Source: Blautia pseudococcoides (lineage in GTDB: Bacteria > Bacillota > Clostridia > Lachnospirales > Lachnospiraceae). From it: 64,000 bases of DNA. The notes under the pieces were generated by a model. It was not told the DNA's origin. It ran no database searches and saw nothing but the letters and a program-made list of their open reading frames with translations. The stretch spans positions 4,924,501 to 4,988,500 of the forward strand of contig NZ_CP015405.2 of NCBI RefSeq assembly GCF_001689125.2, in the 5' to 3' direction. Made by a program: the position numbers and the translations under genes. Below, piece after piece: positions 43,677 through 53,315 of this stretch (the first letter of the stretch is position 1; every line of letters starts with the position of its first letter).

Positions 43677-43846
43677 CTGTTATAGATCAACTCATGCCTT
43701 CTACTATATTGCAGCCCTTTACGCAGATAGCGGCCACTGAATATGAAAACAACCTGGCATCCGTATATGATAAGTCACGTGCCAGGTCAGCATATGACCA
43801 GAGGATGAGCGCGGAAGAAGTGATAGCACAGATCCAGGGGAGGTGA
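43661..43846 (+). CDS. Possible small protein opposite the retron promoter
   Basis: A 61-codon frame starts at GTG 43661 (or TTG 43670) after a weak AGGGG site. It reads SELTTVIDQLMPSTILQPFT near the start and SAYDQRMSAEEVIAQIQGR at the end, with amino-acid use that looks coding. I do not recognise the family. It may be a fragment of a lost gene or, less likely, a retron accessory protein. Its start lies within the retron promoter on the opposite strand. Confidence 0.3.
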   Translation: MSELTTVIDQLMPSTILQPFTQIAATEYENNLASVYDKSRARSAYDQRMSAEEVIAQIQGR

Positions 43847-43903
43847 CCGGAGATATAATACGCCGGGGCGGCTTATGTAGTGGCTGTCCCAGCGTTTTTT
43901 ATA

Positions 43904-45427
43904 TTATTTCCCCATCTTCTTCACATAAGCCGAGGGCGTAAGCCCTGTACACTTTTTGAAAATCTTACTGAAGTAATAAGGCGTATTCCCGCAACCTACA
44001 AGCTGGGCCACGTTTTGGATCTGCTCCGTATCCCGGGCAGCCAGAATCTCTTTTGCCTTCTGCACTCTTAATTTCATAAGAAATCCCGAAAACTTTTCCC
44101 CTGTCTCCTTTGTAAAACAGCGGCTTACATAGTTCACATTCATATACAGATAATTTTCAGAGATCCATTTCAGCGTCAGATCCGGGTTGGAGTAGTGTTC
44201 ATAAATGTAGTCGATCAGCCGCGAGATAAAAGGGCTGTACTGTTTGGTGTTAAAAGACTGCACTTCAGAAAGCTTATTCATATAATCCAGCACGGACTCT
44301 GCAATACGGCCTGTATCCTCCTCTTTGTGGAGCTGGTACAAAAAATCCGTGATTTCCGGCAGTGTGTGGGAGGGGAGCTGTGTCCCCAAAGAGATAATTA
44401 TATTATCCGATAACTGGAGCAGAAAATCCTTATTGGAAATAGCATAGAGTATTTTTTTCAGCTCCATTACAATCTCCTCCCTGCCCTCTGCATTTTTATC
44501 CGCAAGCACAGGCACCAGCCGGTTTACACGGTCTACAATCTGCCCATAGTTAAAATTGGGGACTGCATCTGTGCCGTCTATAAAATAAAGAATATCGTAC
44601 CGTTTCAGTTTTTGGATCAGCATAGTGAGCAGAGTCTTCAGATCCGCATATCTCATACGGCTGTACTCCACAGACACCGTCTGTCCGGGGAAATCCAGGC
44701 CCTTGAAAAAGCTGTCAAGCTGCACATAGGAGGTCTCAAAATTAGGGAAGAAGACCAGAAGGACATTTTGAATATAGACAGCATAACGTTCCACATCCGG
44801 CATATTTTCCCGGCAGTAGTCATCAAACCGTTCCAGGCATCCTGCCAGATTTTTCTCCTCCAGATAATAGACGCTGCAGAACTGATAAGGCACATCCGTC
44901 AGGTTAATATAATGTTCGTACAAGTCAAAAAAGGTATTTGTCACCTGTGCACAGGAGATTCCCTCCCGTATGATATTCCGGATCAGGGTTTTGTGCAGAT
45001 TATGGAAAGCCCGGCTGTCCTGCTCCGGTTTCATATCCCTTGCAAAAGCGATTTTATAGTAATCCTTAGTCACTTCCTGAATGCAGTCAATGATCTGGAT
45101 CTCTGTGCAGGGCTTCAGCAGATAATGCTGGACGCCGCATTTCATAGCTCTCTTGGCATACTCAAATTCCCCGTATCCGGAGAGGATCACAAACTGGGTG
45201 CACAAATCCGTGCGGTTGATCCTCTCGATCAATTCCAGGCCTGAAATGCCGGGCATCCTAATATCTGTTATCACAATATCCGGGCATTCATCCAGAATGG
45301 TGTGATAGGCTTCCACCCCGTCTGTACAGGTTCCCACCAGTTGAATATTATAGGCTTTCCAGTCAATAATGTTGGCAATGGCCTGGCAGATCATTTCCTC
45401 GTCATCCACGATCAATAGTTTTAACAT
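43904..45427 (-). CDS. YesN-type response regulator with AraC DNA-binding domain
   Basis: The 507-residue regulator has an N-terminal receiver (about 1-120; LLIVDDEE acidic pocket, phosphoacceptor Asp in IVITDIRMPGISG), a long middle region (about 130-390) and a C-terminal HTH pair (about 405-505; YLYMNVNYVSRCFTKETGEK, TPYYFSKIFKKCTGLTPS). ATG 45427 has GAGGAG upstream and overlaps the kinase stop by 7 nt, so the two are translationally coupled. It probably activates the divergent importer and alpha-glucuronidase operon in response to xylan fragments. Confidence 0.92.
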   Translation of the reverse strand: MLKLLIVDDEEMICQAIANIIDWKAYNIQLVGTCTDGVEAYHTILDECPDIVITDIRMPGISGLELIERINRTDLCTQFVILSGYGEFEYAKRAMKCGVQHYLLKPCTEIQIIDCIQEVTKDYYKIAFARDMKPEQDSRAFHNLHKTLIRNIIREGISCAQVTNTFFDLYEHYINLTDVPYQFCSVYYLEEKNLAGCLERFDDYCRENMPDVERYAVYIQNVLLVFFPNFETSYVQLDSFFKGLDFPGQTVSVEYSRMRYADLKTLLTMLIQKLKRYDILYFIDGTDAVPNFNYGQIVDRVNRLVPVLADKNAEGREEIVMELKKILYAISNKDFLLQLSDNIIISLGTQLPSHTLPEITDFLYQLHKEEDTGRIAESVLDYMNKLSEVQSFNTKQYSPFISRLIDYIYEHYSNPDLTLKWISENYLYMNVNYVSRCFTKETGEKFSGFLMKLRVQKAKEILAARDTEQIQNVAQLVGCGNTPYYFSKIFKKCTGLTPSAYVKKMGK

Positions 45428-47199
45428 GGTTTGTTCTCCTCTTTCTGTGCATAAGGAATGTGTATTTCTGCTGCTGCACATTCTTCATAAGTCTCTTCAT
45501 CTTCAATGGTATATAAATGCAGTCCGTATTCACTGCCGTAAGTCATCTGGATCCGTTTGTGGATATTCAGGATTCCGATTCCAAATCCGTGAGGCTGTAT
45601 TTCCCCGTCCAGCAGCTTTTCCATGAAATTTTCCTCAAAGGCGGAACCTGTATTCATGATCTTCAGGATTACCGTGTTGTCCTCTGTATGGGAAGTGATG
45701 GTAATATAGCAGGTTTCGGAGGATTCCTCCAAACCATAGCGGATGGCATTTTCCAGCAATGGCTGCAGCGTGAATTTGGGAATGGGAATATCCAGGAGGC
45801 TGTCAGGGATCTTCACAGAGAAATCCAGCCGTTTCTGATACCTGATTTTCTGTATGATAATATAATTGTCCACAATGGTAAGCTCCTGGCGCAGGGTAAA
45901 GTCCTTGGAATTGTTGCCGAGAGACAAGCGCAGCAGGTTTCCAAGGGCTGTGGTGATTTGAGAAATCTCTTCTGATTTGATCATGCGTGCCCGCCAGTTG
46001 ATAGAGTCCAGAGTATTATACAGAAAGTGGGGGTCCATCTGGCTTTCCATTGCCTTGATCTGAGCCTCTTTTTTCAGCAGCTCATTGACATAATTTTCAT
46101 TGATCAGGGTATTGATTTTTTCTACCATGGTATCGAAATTTTTATAGAGAAGCCCGATTTCATCCTGCTGATATGCCCTGGGCGCAGCGTCAATCTCGTA
46201 TTTGCCTTCCCCGAATTGTTTCATATTTTCAATAAGACGGTCAAAATGCCTGAAAAGCGCAAAGACCAGTTTGGTGCTGAAAATCCCCACCATGATCACA
46301 GCCAATACCATAATAAGGAAAAAGGACTGGCTGGAGAGCGTGATGGCCTGATAGATGGAAGTATAGGAGACTGTGCAGATATAATTCCAGCCATAGATGG
46401 GAATCAAACCACTAACAGCAAACAGTTTTTCGTTTTTCAGGGAGACAACATCATAGTCTCCTTTTAATTCTTTATACAATTGGTCGGAATCTTCCCGGGA
46501 CAGCGCACTGTCATTAAATATGAGGCTGTTATCATCATACAGGTAATAAGAGATATCTTCAAACTCCGCGCTGGCGGCTGTGGCGGCAGAGATAATAGCA
46601 TCCATATCTATATTTATGATCAGAACACCCAGAGAATCCAGACTGAGACCTTCTATTTTCCGCAGTTCCTTTACAATGAAGATCCCGTAGTCAGGCCCGT
46701 GATCTGTGACCGTCACAGTGGCTCCCTGGTTGTCCCAGGCTGTCTTGAGCAGTTTGCTGCGGACAGATTCCGGTACAGTCTGGAACTTCCGGTTGGAAGT
46801 GCTGATGACATCATTTCCCTGTAACACGGAGATATAAGAAATGGCGTCACTGTTAAAAATAAAGAAATAATCACAAAGAGTGGAGTACACCTGGTTAAAA
46901 CAAAGTTGTTTTTCGGAGTTCTGGGTGCTCTTGCCTGACCGGTCCAGACTGTCCTGTATGGTCTGGTTTGCCAGTATGGAATCCACAATAGTATCAATGT
47001 ACTGAAGCTGGTCGGAAATTTCCAGTGCGGAATCGGTGAGAGTGGCCGCAATGGAATTGTACAGCTTTTTTTCATAAGAATTTGACACAAAATTCAGACT
47101 GACGATCCCGGCCAGGAAAAGCACCAGAAATCCGGTCAGGATAACGGTCAGTATTTTGTATTTCAGGGACATGCTTTGTATTCTTCCCGTTTTTTTCAT
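45421..47199 (-). CDS. YesM-family sensor histidine kinase
   Basis: A 592-residue kinase with an N-terminal helix (about 14-36), an extracellular sensor of about 250 residues, a second helix (about 285-308), a HAMP region, and a His_kinase domain with phosphoacceptor His in QMDPHFLYNTLDSINWRAR. The N box (FTLQPLLENAIRYGLEE) and glycine-rich HGFGIGILNIHKR segment are intact. It is divergent from the binding-protein gene at 47507. The paired promoters in the 307-bp gap suggest coordinated control. Confidence 0.92.
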   Translation of the reverse strand: MKKTGRIQSMSLKYKILTVILTGFLVLFLAGIVSLNFVSNSYEKKLYNSIAATLTDSALEISDQLQYIDTIVDSILANQTIQDSLDRSGKSTQNSEKQLCFNQVYSTLCDYFFIFNSDAISYISVLQGNDVISTSNRKFQTVPESVRSKLLKTAWDNQGATVTVTDHGPDYGIFIVKELRKIEGLSLDSLGVLIINIDMDAIISAATAASAEFEDISYYLYDDNSLIFNDSALSREDSDQLYKELKGDYDVVSLKNEKLFAVSGLIPIYGWNYICTVSYTSIYQAITLSSQSFFLIMVLAVIMVGIFSTKLVFALFRHFDRLIENMKQFGEGKYEIDAAPRAYQQDEIGLLYKNFDTMVEKINTLINENYVNELLKKEAQIKAMESQMDPHFLYNTLDSINWRARMIKSEEISQITTALGNLLRLSLGNNSKDFTLRQELTIVDNYIIIQKIRYQKRLDFSVKIPDSLLDIPIPKFTLQPLLENAIRYGLEESSETCYITITSHTEDNTVILKIMNTGSAFEENFMEKLLDGEIQPHGFGIGILNIHKRIQMTYGSEYGLHLYTIEDEETYEECAAAEIHIPYAQKEENKPC

Positions 47200-47285
47200 G
47201 GTCTACGCCCTTCTTTTCAGTGTGAAATGAAATCTGTCTCCTCTGCCCTCGCCTCCCTGGGGGAGAGAAACAGGGGATTAAAAAA

Positions 47286-47314
47286 ATTATAGTAAAATAA
47301 AGATAAAAGTGCAA
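47286..47314 (-). promoter_or_regulatory. Promoter of the kinase/regulator operon
   Basis: On the minus strand, TTGCAC (47314-47309), a 17-bp spacer and TATAAT (47291-47286) form a near-consensus sigma-A promoter. Confidence 0.7.
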
Positions 47315-47428
47315 TTGATTTACCCGGAAAAAACAAACAAAAAATGCCGGAAGTCAATTATTTACAGGTAAAGTAATTTTTTTGCTGCTGCAGGTGTGTT
47401 TTTTGTGTTTGGAAGTAAGTTTTATCAA

Positions 47429-47457
47429 TTTTCATCCGGGGAAAACCATTATATAAT
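47429..47457 (+). promoter_or_regulatory. Promoter of the xylan-oligosaccharide importer operon
   Basis: A weak -35 TTTTCA (47429-47434), 17 bp and a consensus -10 TATAAT (47452-47457). The poor -35 fits a promoter that needs an activator such as the YesN-type regulator. Confidence 0.6.
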
Positions 47458-47506
47458 GAGATACATCAAGAGGAGCTTCTCAAAAGAAAATATGGAGGAA
47501 AAACAG

Positions 47507-48817
47507 GTGAAAAGGAAATATTTAAAAAGAGCAGCAGCAGTGGCACTGGCATGTGCACTGGCAGCGGGTTCCATGACAGCGTGCGGATCAGACAAGAGCG
47601 GAAGCGGAAGTAAAGAGGGAGCGGCATCAGGGGAACTGACCATGGCCTGGTGGGGAAACCAGGTAAGAAATGAGCGTACACAGCAGGTACTGGATAAATA
47701 TAAGGAAGAAGAGGGAACCACAGTTAAGGGACAGTTCTTCCAGTGGGATGATTACTGGAGTAAAATGGCTACCTCAGCGGCAGGCAAAAAAATGCCGGAC
47801 ATCATCCAGATGGATATGTCATATCTGCAGCAATACGTGGACAAAAGCCAGCTTTTAGATTTAACACCCTATATTGAAGACGGAACTCTGGATACCTCCA
47901 ATCTGTCAGAAGACGCAGTCAATATGGGCAAGGTGGGAGACAAGATTTACGGCGTTGCAGCCGGGACCAGTGCCTCCTGTATGTTCTATAATAAGACTCT
48001 GCTGGATGAATTGGGGATCACGATCAAGGACAATATGACTCTGGATGAGTTTATCGAAATCGCAAAACAGGTCTATGATAAGACAGGCTACCGGGCAAAC
48101 CTCATCCATTACGGAATGTACATGGAAGTCTACGCAAGGGCCAATGAGATTCAGGTAGTGGATAAACTTGGCGGAGAGAGCGCAGAGGACTATGTAGATT
48201 ACTTTAAAATTTCTGAAGACGGTGTCAAAGAGGGATGGCACATCTCCCCCAGCCAGGCGGCTGATACAGCCAGCGTTGAGGAAGACCCAATGGTATACGG
48301 CTCCAACCCGGACAATATGACCTGGTGTACGATCAATGGTTCTGCCATGCTGACCGCTTACCAGACAGCAGCACCGGAGGGAACAGACATTGCGATCACA
48401 ACCATACCATCCACAGACCCGAAAAAATCCAACTATGTAAAACCTAGTATGTATTACTGTGTGAGCGCTGATACGAAAAATCCGGAAGAGGCAGTCAAAG
48501 TGCTGAATTATTTTACAAATTCTTCAGAGGCATACAAGATTCTACTGGCAGAAAGAGGAATCCCGGTGTCCAGCAAGATTTCAGAGGAGATCATGCCATT
48601 GCTCAGCCAGGAAGACCAGGAAAATGCTGCATTTATCACAGACGTGATCACGCCCAATTCCAGTGCATTGCCGCCTCTGGCACCGGAGGGGACCAGCGAG
48701 GCTCAGGATCTGCTGAGAAAGCTGGAGGAGAAAGTGAAATACGGGGAATATACTTCGGAGCAGGCTGCCGAGGAATATTTCAACAGCGCAAACGAAATTT
48801 ACGCGGAACATCAATAA
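47507..48817 (+). CDS. Sugar ABC transporter substrate-binding lipoprotein
   Basis: The 436-residue family 1 binding protein has a lipoprotein signal ending MTACGSDKSG (Cys about residue 26) and a typical N-lobe start ELTMAWWGNQVRNERTQQVL. GTG 47507 has GGAGG 8 nt upstream; the ATG at 47492 contains that site. It is followed by two permeases and a GH67 alpha-glucuronidase, so aldouronic acids from glucuronoxylan are the likely cargo. That ligand is inferred from context. Confidence 0.92.
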   Translation: MKRKYLKRAAAVALACALAAGSMTACGSDKSGSGSKEGAASGELTMAWWGNQVRNERTQQVLDKYKEEEGTTVKGQFFQWDDYWSKMATSAAGKKMPDIIQMDMSYLQQYVDKSQLLDLTPYIEDGTLDTSNLSEDAVNMGKVGDKIYGVAAGTSASCMFYNKTLLDELGITIKDNMTLDEFIEIAKQVYDKTGYRANLIHYGMYMEVYARANEIQVVDKLGGESAEDYVDYFKISEDGVKEGWHISPSQAADTASVEEDPMVYGSNPDNMTWCTINGSAMLTAYQTAAPEGTDIAITTIPSTDPKKSNYVKPSMYYCVSADTKNPEEAVKVLNYFTNSSEAYKILLAERGIPVSSKISEEIMPLLSQEDQENAAFITDVITPNSSALPPLAPEGTSEAQDLLRKLEEKVKYGEYTSEQAAEEYFNSANEIYAEHQ

Positions 48818-48888
48818 AATGATCAAGGCTGCTGTAGTCTTTGGGACGGCGGCAGCCCTTTTTCTGCCTTTAGAGAGGAGAGAAGATT

Positions 48889-49794
48889 TTGAAACCTACC
48901 AGTAAAAAATTATACAAGTTTTTAAATAAGGAAAAGACAGCAGGAGTTGTATTCTGCCTTCCTTTTATCATAGGATTTTTGGTTTTTCTGATCATACCTA
49001 TGGGAATCTCTTTTTACTACTCCCTGTGTGACTATGACATATTGTCCCCGCCGGAGTTTGTGGGACTCAAGAACTACATAGATATGTTTACAAATGATGA
49101 AGTGTTCTGGCATTCCATCAAAGCGACTCTTTATTTCGCGCTGGTGTCTGTTCCGCTGCGGCTTATTTTTGCCCTGTTGGTGGCTATGATACTGGTGAAA
49201 CCAACAAAAGCTACAGGTTTTTACCGTGCTGCATACTATCTGCCATCCATCATCGGCGGCTCTGTGGCAGTGGCTATTTTATGGAAGAGGATGTTTGCAC
49301 CTGACGGTGTTGTGAACAGCATTCTGGGAATGCTGGGAATTGATACAAACTTTGCCTGGCTCAGTGATACCAGGACAGCGATCTGGACATTGATCCTGCT
49401 GGCTGTGTGGCAGTTCGGTTCCTCCATGCTGATTTTCCTTTCCGCATTAAAGCAGATTCCAAAATCTCTGTATGAGGCAGCAGATGTAGACGGCGCGGGC
49501 AAGGTGACAAAGTTTTTCCGCGTTACCCTGCCGCTTCTGACCCCTACTATTTTCTTTAATCTGGTTATGCAGGTGATCAACGGGTTCCTGGCGTTTACAC
49601 AGAGTTTGATCATTACACAGGGGAAACCTATGGATACCACCTTATTTTACGCTGTGTATATGTACCAGCAGTCCTTCTCCTTCAGCAAATCCGGATATGC
49701 ATCCGCAATGGCATGGGTTATGCTGGGCATTATTGCGGTGATCACATTTGTGTTGTTTAAGACGAAAAAATATTGGGTATATGAACAGGGGTGA
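48889..49794 (+). CDS. ABC sugar transporter permease (UgpA/MalF-like)
   Basis: The 301-residue permease has six predicted helices and the EAA loop YEAADVDGAGKVTKFFRVTL that contacts the ATPase. TTG 48889 is the start, with GAGGAGAG just upstream. It is the first membrane subunit of the aldouronate importer; the ATPase must come from elsewhere. Confidence 0.92.
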   Translation: MKPTSKKLYKFLNKEKTAGVVFCLPFIIGFLVFLIIPMGISFYYSLCDYDILSPPEFVGLKNYIDMFTNDEVFWHSIKATLYFALVSVPLRLIFALLVAMILVKPTKATGFYRAAYYLPSIIGGSVAVAILWKRMFAPDGVVNSILGMLGIDTNFAWLSDTRTAIWTLILLAVWQFGSSMLIFLSALKQIPKSLYEAADVDGAGKVTKFFRVTLPLLTPTIFFNLVMQVINGFLAFTQSLIITQGKPMDTTLFYAVYMYQQSFSFSKSGYASAMAWVMLGIIAVITFVLFKTKKYWVYEQG

Positions 49795-49798
49795 GATT

Positions 49799-50641
49799 GT
49801 GAAAACGAAGAATATAAGAACAGTTGTCTATCATGTTTTAGTCTGCGGTTTCGGATTAGCCATGCTGTATCCGCTCTGCTGGATGTTCATGAGCTCTTTC
49901 AAGGAGACAAGCACCATTTTTACAACAGCGGGAAGCCTGATTCCTGAAACATTTACACTGGAGAATTATTCCAATGGCTGGAGAGGTTTTGCGGGCGTGT
50001 CCTTTGGTACCTTTTTTAAAAATTCTCTCTTTATAGCAGTTGTGGGTACCATCGGTACGCTGGCATCCTCCGCCTGTGTGGCTTACGGCTTTGCCAGATG
50101 CCAGTTCAGGGGCAAGAAGATTTTGTTTGGCGCCATGCTGGCCTCCATGATGCTGCCGGGACAGATCCTTATGGTACCCCAGTATCTGTGGTATGAAAAG
50201 CTAGGCTGGGTAGGCAGTTTTTCTCCGCTAATCGTTCCGTTTTTCTTTGCCATTCAGGGATTTTTCGTATATTTGATGATGAATTTTATTGAAGGCATCC
50301 CCACAGAGCTGGACGAGGCCGCTAAGATTGACGGATGCTCCTATTATGGGATTTTCTTCCGCATCATTCTGCCGCTAATGGCACCGTCGCTGATCACAGG
50401 CGGTATCTTCTCCTTTATGTGGAGATGGGATGATTTTATGTCAGCGCTGCTTTATATCAATGATGCTGCCATGTATCCGGTTGCCCTGGCTCTCAAATTG
50501 TTCTGTGATCCGGGTTCTTCCTCAGATTATGGTGCCATGTTTGCAATGGCGACGCTTTCCATTGTGCCTATTGTGCTGATATTTATTTTCTTCCAGAAAT
50601 ATCTGGCGGATGGTATCGCTACCTCGGGATTAAAGGGTTGA
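49799..50641 (+). CDS. ABC sugar transporter permease (UgpE/MalG-like)
   Basis: The 280-residue second permease has six helices and the EAA-type loop TELDEAAKIDGCSYYGIFFR. It ends QKYLADGIATSGLKG, as family members do. GTG 49799 follows the previous stop by 4 nt, with AGGGGTGA upstream. An ATG at 49748 would overlap the first permease and lacks a site. Confidence 0.92.
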   Translation: MKTKNIRTVVYHVLVCGFGLAMLYPLCWMFMSSFKETSTIFTTAGSLIPETFTLENYSNGWRGFAGVSFGTFFKNSLFIAVVGTIGTLASSACVAYGFARCQFRGKKILFGAMLASMMLPGQILMVPQYLWYEKLGWVGSFSPLIVPFFFAIQGFFVYLMMNFIEGIPTELDEAAKIDGCSYYGIFFRIILPLMAPSLITGGIFSFMWRWDDFMSALLYINDAAMYPVALALKLFCDPGSSSDYGAMFAMATLSIVPIVLIFIFFQKYLADGIATSGLKG

Positions 50642-50680
50642 TAAAAGAATATCCGAAAGAAGAGAGACTAGGAGGAAATT

Positions 50681-52666
50681 ATGTGTAACTGGGAGCAGGC
50701 ATGGCTTGCATATGAACCGATAGAAAATCAGAAGAACAGGAAATTTTTTGAGTCTGTCTATACAGACCAAAACGGAGAGCTGGTCAAAAGCGCTCTGCAG
50801 GAAATAGAGACGGCATCTGAAAAACTATTCAACATTCAGATCATCAAGACGGATGACAGGGAGAAAGCAGGAATTCGGTTAGAAATAGATCCGACACTGG
50901 ACCTGGGGATGGAAGGATATGAGATAACCGAAGAAAATGACAGAATCCATATCCGTGCAGCCAGGGTAAACGGACTTTTGTACGGAACCTTCCGGTTTCT
51001 TCTTATGGTTTCCGCAGGAAAAGATATCACGGGTATTTCCCTTCAGGAAAACCCGCAGAACCCCATTAGAATGCTGAATCAGTGGGATAACATAGACGGC
51101 AGCATTGAGCGCGGTTACGCAGGAAACTCTTTTTTTTATGAAAACGGAAAAGTATGCGTAACGAAGCGGATCACAGATTATGCCAGACTGCTTTGTTCCG
51201 TTGGAATCAATGCAATTTCCATCAATAATGTGAATGTCCGGGACGGGGCAGAATGGCTTATCACAGAAAAGCACTATAACGAATTGGAGCAGATTTCCGG
51301 TATCTTTGGGAAATACGGTATTTCCATGTATCTGTGCATTGATTTTGCAGCGCCCATGACTCTGGACGGGCTTCCCTGCGCGGATCCGCTGAATGAGGAA
51401 GTGAGGAACTGGTGGGAGAAAAAATGCGGAGAAATCTTCAGCCGGATTCCCAATATGGGAGGTTTTCTTGTAAAGGCGGACTCTGAGGGACGTCCAGGTC
51501 CTTTTGCATACGGCAGGAACCATGCGGATGGCGCCAACATGCTGGCCCGTGCGGTAAAGCCTTATGGAGGAACGATCATCTGGAGATGCTTTGTGTACAA
51601 TTGTCAGCAGGACTGGCGGGACCGCAGGACAGACCGTGCATGTGCCGGGTATGACAATTTTATGCCTCTGGACGGAAAATTTGATGACAATGTGATCCTC
51701 CAGATCAAAAACGGCCCCATTGATTTCCAGGTGAGAGAACCTGTGCATCCCCTTTTCGGCGGCCTGCAGCACACCAACCAGATGCTTGAAGTACAGATAG
51801 CTCAGGAATACACAGGCCAGCAGATTGATGTGTGTTATCTTGTTCCCATGTGGAAAGAAGTGCTGAATTTTTCTACAGGCTGTGGAAAACCCCAAGATAC
51901 AGTTGCGGACATAGTCTCCGGCAGGACATTCGGACAGCAGAAATGCGGCATGGCTGCTGTCGCCAACACAGGAAAGGACGCCAACTGGACAGGACATGAC
52001 CTTGCAGGCGCCAACTTGTACGGCTTCGGACGCCTGGCCTGGAATCCTCAGATATCAGCAGAAGAAATCGTGCAGGAGTGGATTTCCCTGCAGATCAGCA
52101 GAGACAGTGATGTGAAGAAGATGATCTCAGATATCCTTCTTCGTTCCAGAGAAGTTTACGAAAAATATACGGCGCCTTTGGGAATCGGTTTTATGGTAAA
52201 CCCTGCATACCACTATGGGCCGAATCCGGAAGGATACGAATACTCCAAATGGGGCACCTACCACAGGGCTGACCATCTGGCCGTGGGTGTGGACAGAAGC
52301 GAAAAGGGCACCGGATACAGTGAACAGTATTTTGAGAAAAATGCAGCTCTGTACAGAGATACCGAAAGTTGCCCGGAGAATCTGCTGCTGTTTTTCCACC
52401 GTGTTCCCTATACATACCGGCTGCGTTCCGGGAAAACATTGATTCAGCATATATATGACAGTCATTTTGAGGGATATGCTGATGTTCAAAAAATGCAGAG
52501 AGACTGGAACTGCCTGGAAGATAAAATTCCGCAGCACATTTTTCAAAGAGTCAAAGAACGCTTTATGCGCCAGGCAGAAAACAGCCGGGAATGGTGCGAT
52601 GTGATCAACAGTTTCTTCTATAGAAAATCCATGATTCCGGACGAAATGGGAAGAGAGATCTTTTGA
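50681..52666 (+). CDS. aguA: GH67 alpha-glucuronidase
   Basis: The 661-residue cytoplasmic enzyme removes (4-O-methyl-)glucuronic acid from the non-reducing end of imported aldouronic acids. Catalytic candidates are E269 (FLVKADSEGRPGP) as acid and D348 (NGPIDFQVREP) with E376 (QEYTGQQ) as base. The D-to-E spacing of 28 residues equals that in characterised GH67 enzymes. The N-terminal domain, barrel and helical C-terminus fill the normal length. It is preceded by AGGAGG and is the last gene of the importer operon. A xylosidase or xylanase is not in the window. Confidence 0.94.
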   Translation: MCNWEQAWLAYEPIENQKNRKFFESVYTDQNGELVKSALQEIETASEKLFNIQIIKTDDREKAGIRLEIDPTLDLGMEGYEITEENDRIHIRAARVNGLLYGTFRFLLMVSAGKDITGISLQENPQNPIRMLNQWDNIDGSIERGYAGNSFFYENGKVCVTKRITDYARLLCSVGINAISINNVNVRDGAEWLITEKHYNELEQISGIFGKYGISMYLCIDFAAPMTLDGLPCADPLNEEVRNWWEKKCGEIFSRIPNMGGFLVKADSEGRPGPFAYGRNHADGANMLARAVKPYGGTIIWRCFVYNCQQDWRDRRTDRACAGYDNFMPLDGKFDDNVILQIKNGPIDFQVREPVHPLFGGLQHTNQMLEVQIAQEYTGQQIDVCYLVPMWKEVLNFSTGCGKPQDTVADIVSGRTFGQQKCGMAAVANTGKDANWTGHDLAGANLYGFGRLAWNPQISAEEIVQEWISLQISRDSDVKKMISDILLRSREVYEKYTAPLGIGFMVNPAYHYGPNPEGYEYSKWGTYHRADHLAVGVDRSEKGTGYSEQYFEKNAALYRDTESCPENLLLFFHRVPYTYRLRSGKTLIQHIYDSHFEGYADVQKMQRDWNCLEDKIPQHIFQRVKERFMRQAENSREWCDVINSFFYRKSMIPDEMGREIF

Positions 52667-52859
52667 GAAATAAAATCCTCCTGTCTGATAACAGTGATGT
52701 TACAGGCAGGGGGATTTTGTGTAGAAATCAGGAAGATACTGGTGAAATATTTTTATGATAATGGTACAATGATATTATTGTTACGGATAATTTTGATAGC
52801 AGGAGAAATTCAGCTATGGAACAGATATTCCATAAGAGTTCTAATAATAGGAGGAAAAA

Positions 52860-53075
52860 ATGCTTACATCATTAGTGATAGGTATAATATCCGGCTGGAT
52901 AGCCGGGAGGATCATGGACGTGAAAAAAGGAGGCTTCATTAGAACGATCATCACCGGAATCGCTGGCTCCTTTGTGGGCAGTGCCGTTATCTTCGCCGGT
53001 CAGCCACAAGGGTTTTGCTGCAGGCGGCCGTGCTGCCGGTGGAAATGGAGTTGGACAGATACAGAGCATTTGTGA
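52860..53075 (+). pseudogene. Truncated GlsB/YeaQ-like stress membrane protein
   Basis: The first 45 residues (LTSLVIGIISGWIAGRIM, then GGFIRTIITGIAGSFVGS) are a normal GlsB/YeaQ/YmgE transglycosylase-associated protein with two helices. After GSAVIFAG the frame gives QPQGFCCRRPCCRWKWSWTD, not a membrane helix, so the third helix is lost by indels. A good ribosome site (AGGAGG) precedes the ATG. Confidence 0.65.
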
Positions 53076-53084
53076 AAACAGCGA

Positions 53085-53118
53085 AGCCGGGGGAGTAAAT
53101 TCCTCCGGCTCTCTTTTT
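53085..53118 (+). terminator. Intrinsic terminator
   Basis: The arms AGCCGGGGGA and TCCTCCGGCT (one mismatch) are followed by CTCTTTTTTAT. Confidence 0.8.
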
Positions 53119-53150
53119 TATAAGACTCCGGAATCTGCGCGGTCAATTTT

Positions 53151-53315
53151 ATGTCGCATAGTTTGCCGTACCGTGATGTGATTCTCAGCAGCCAGAGCCA
53201 TACGCCACCCTATGCAGCAAAAATCCCTATCATCGCCCTGACAGCAAATTCATTCCAAGTGGATAAAGATATGGCGGAAGAAGCCGAATGCTGCCATATT
53301 CAAAACATGTCTTGA
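53151..53315 (+). pseudogene. Remnant of a response-regulator receiver domain
   Basis: A 54-codon frame contains AAKIPIIALTANSFQVDKDM and AEEAE, the conserved beta4-loop-beta5 region of receiver domains from hybrid histidine kinases (K-x-P-I-I-A-L-T-A-N). The phosphoacceptor half is missing. Its stop overlaps the -35 of the toxin-antitoxin promoter. It is probably debris left by a rearrangement that brought in the following cassette. Confidence 0.6.
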
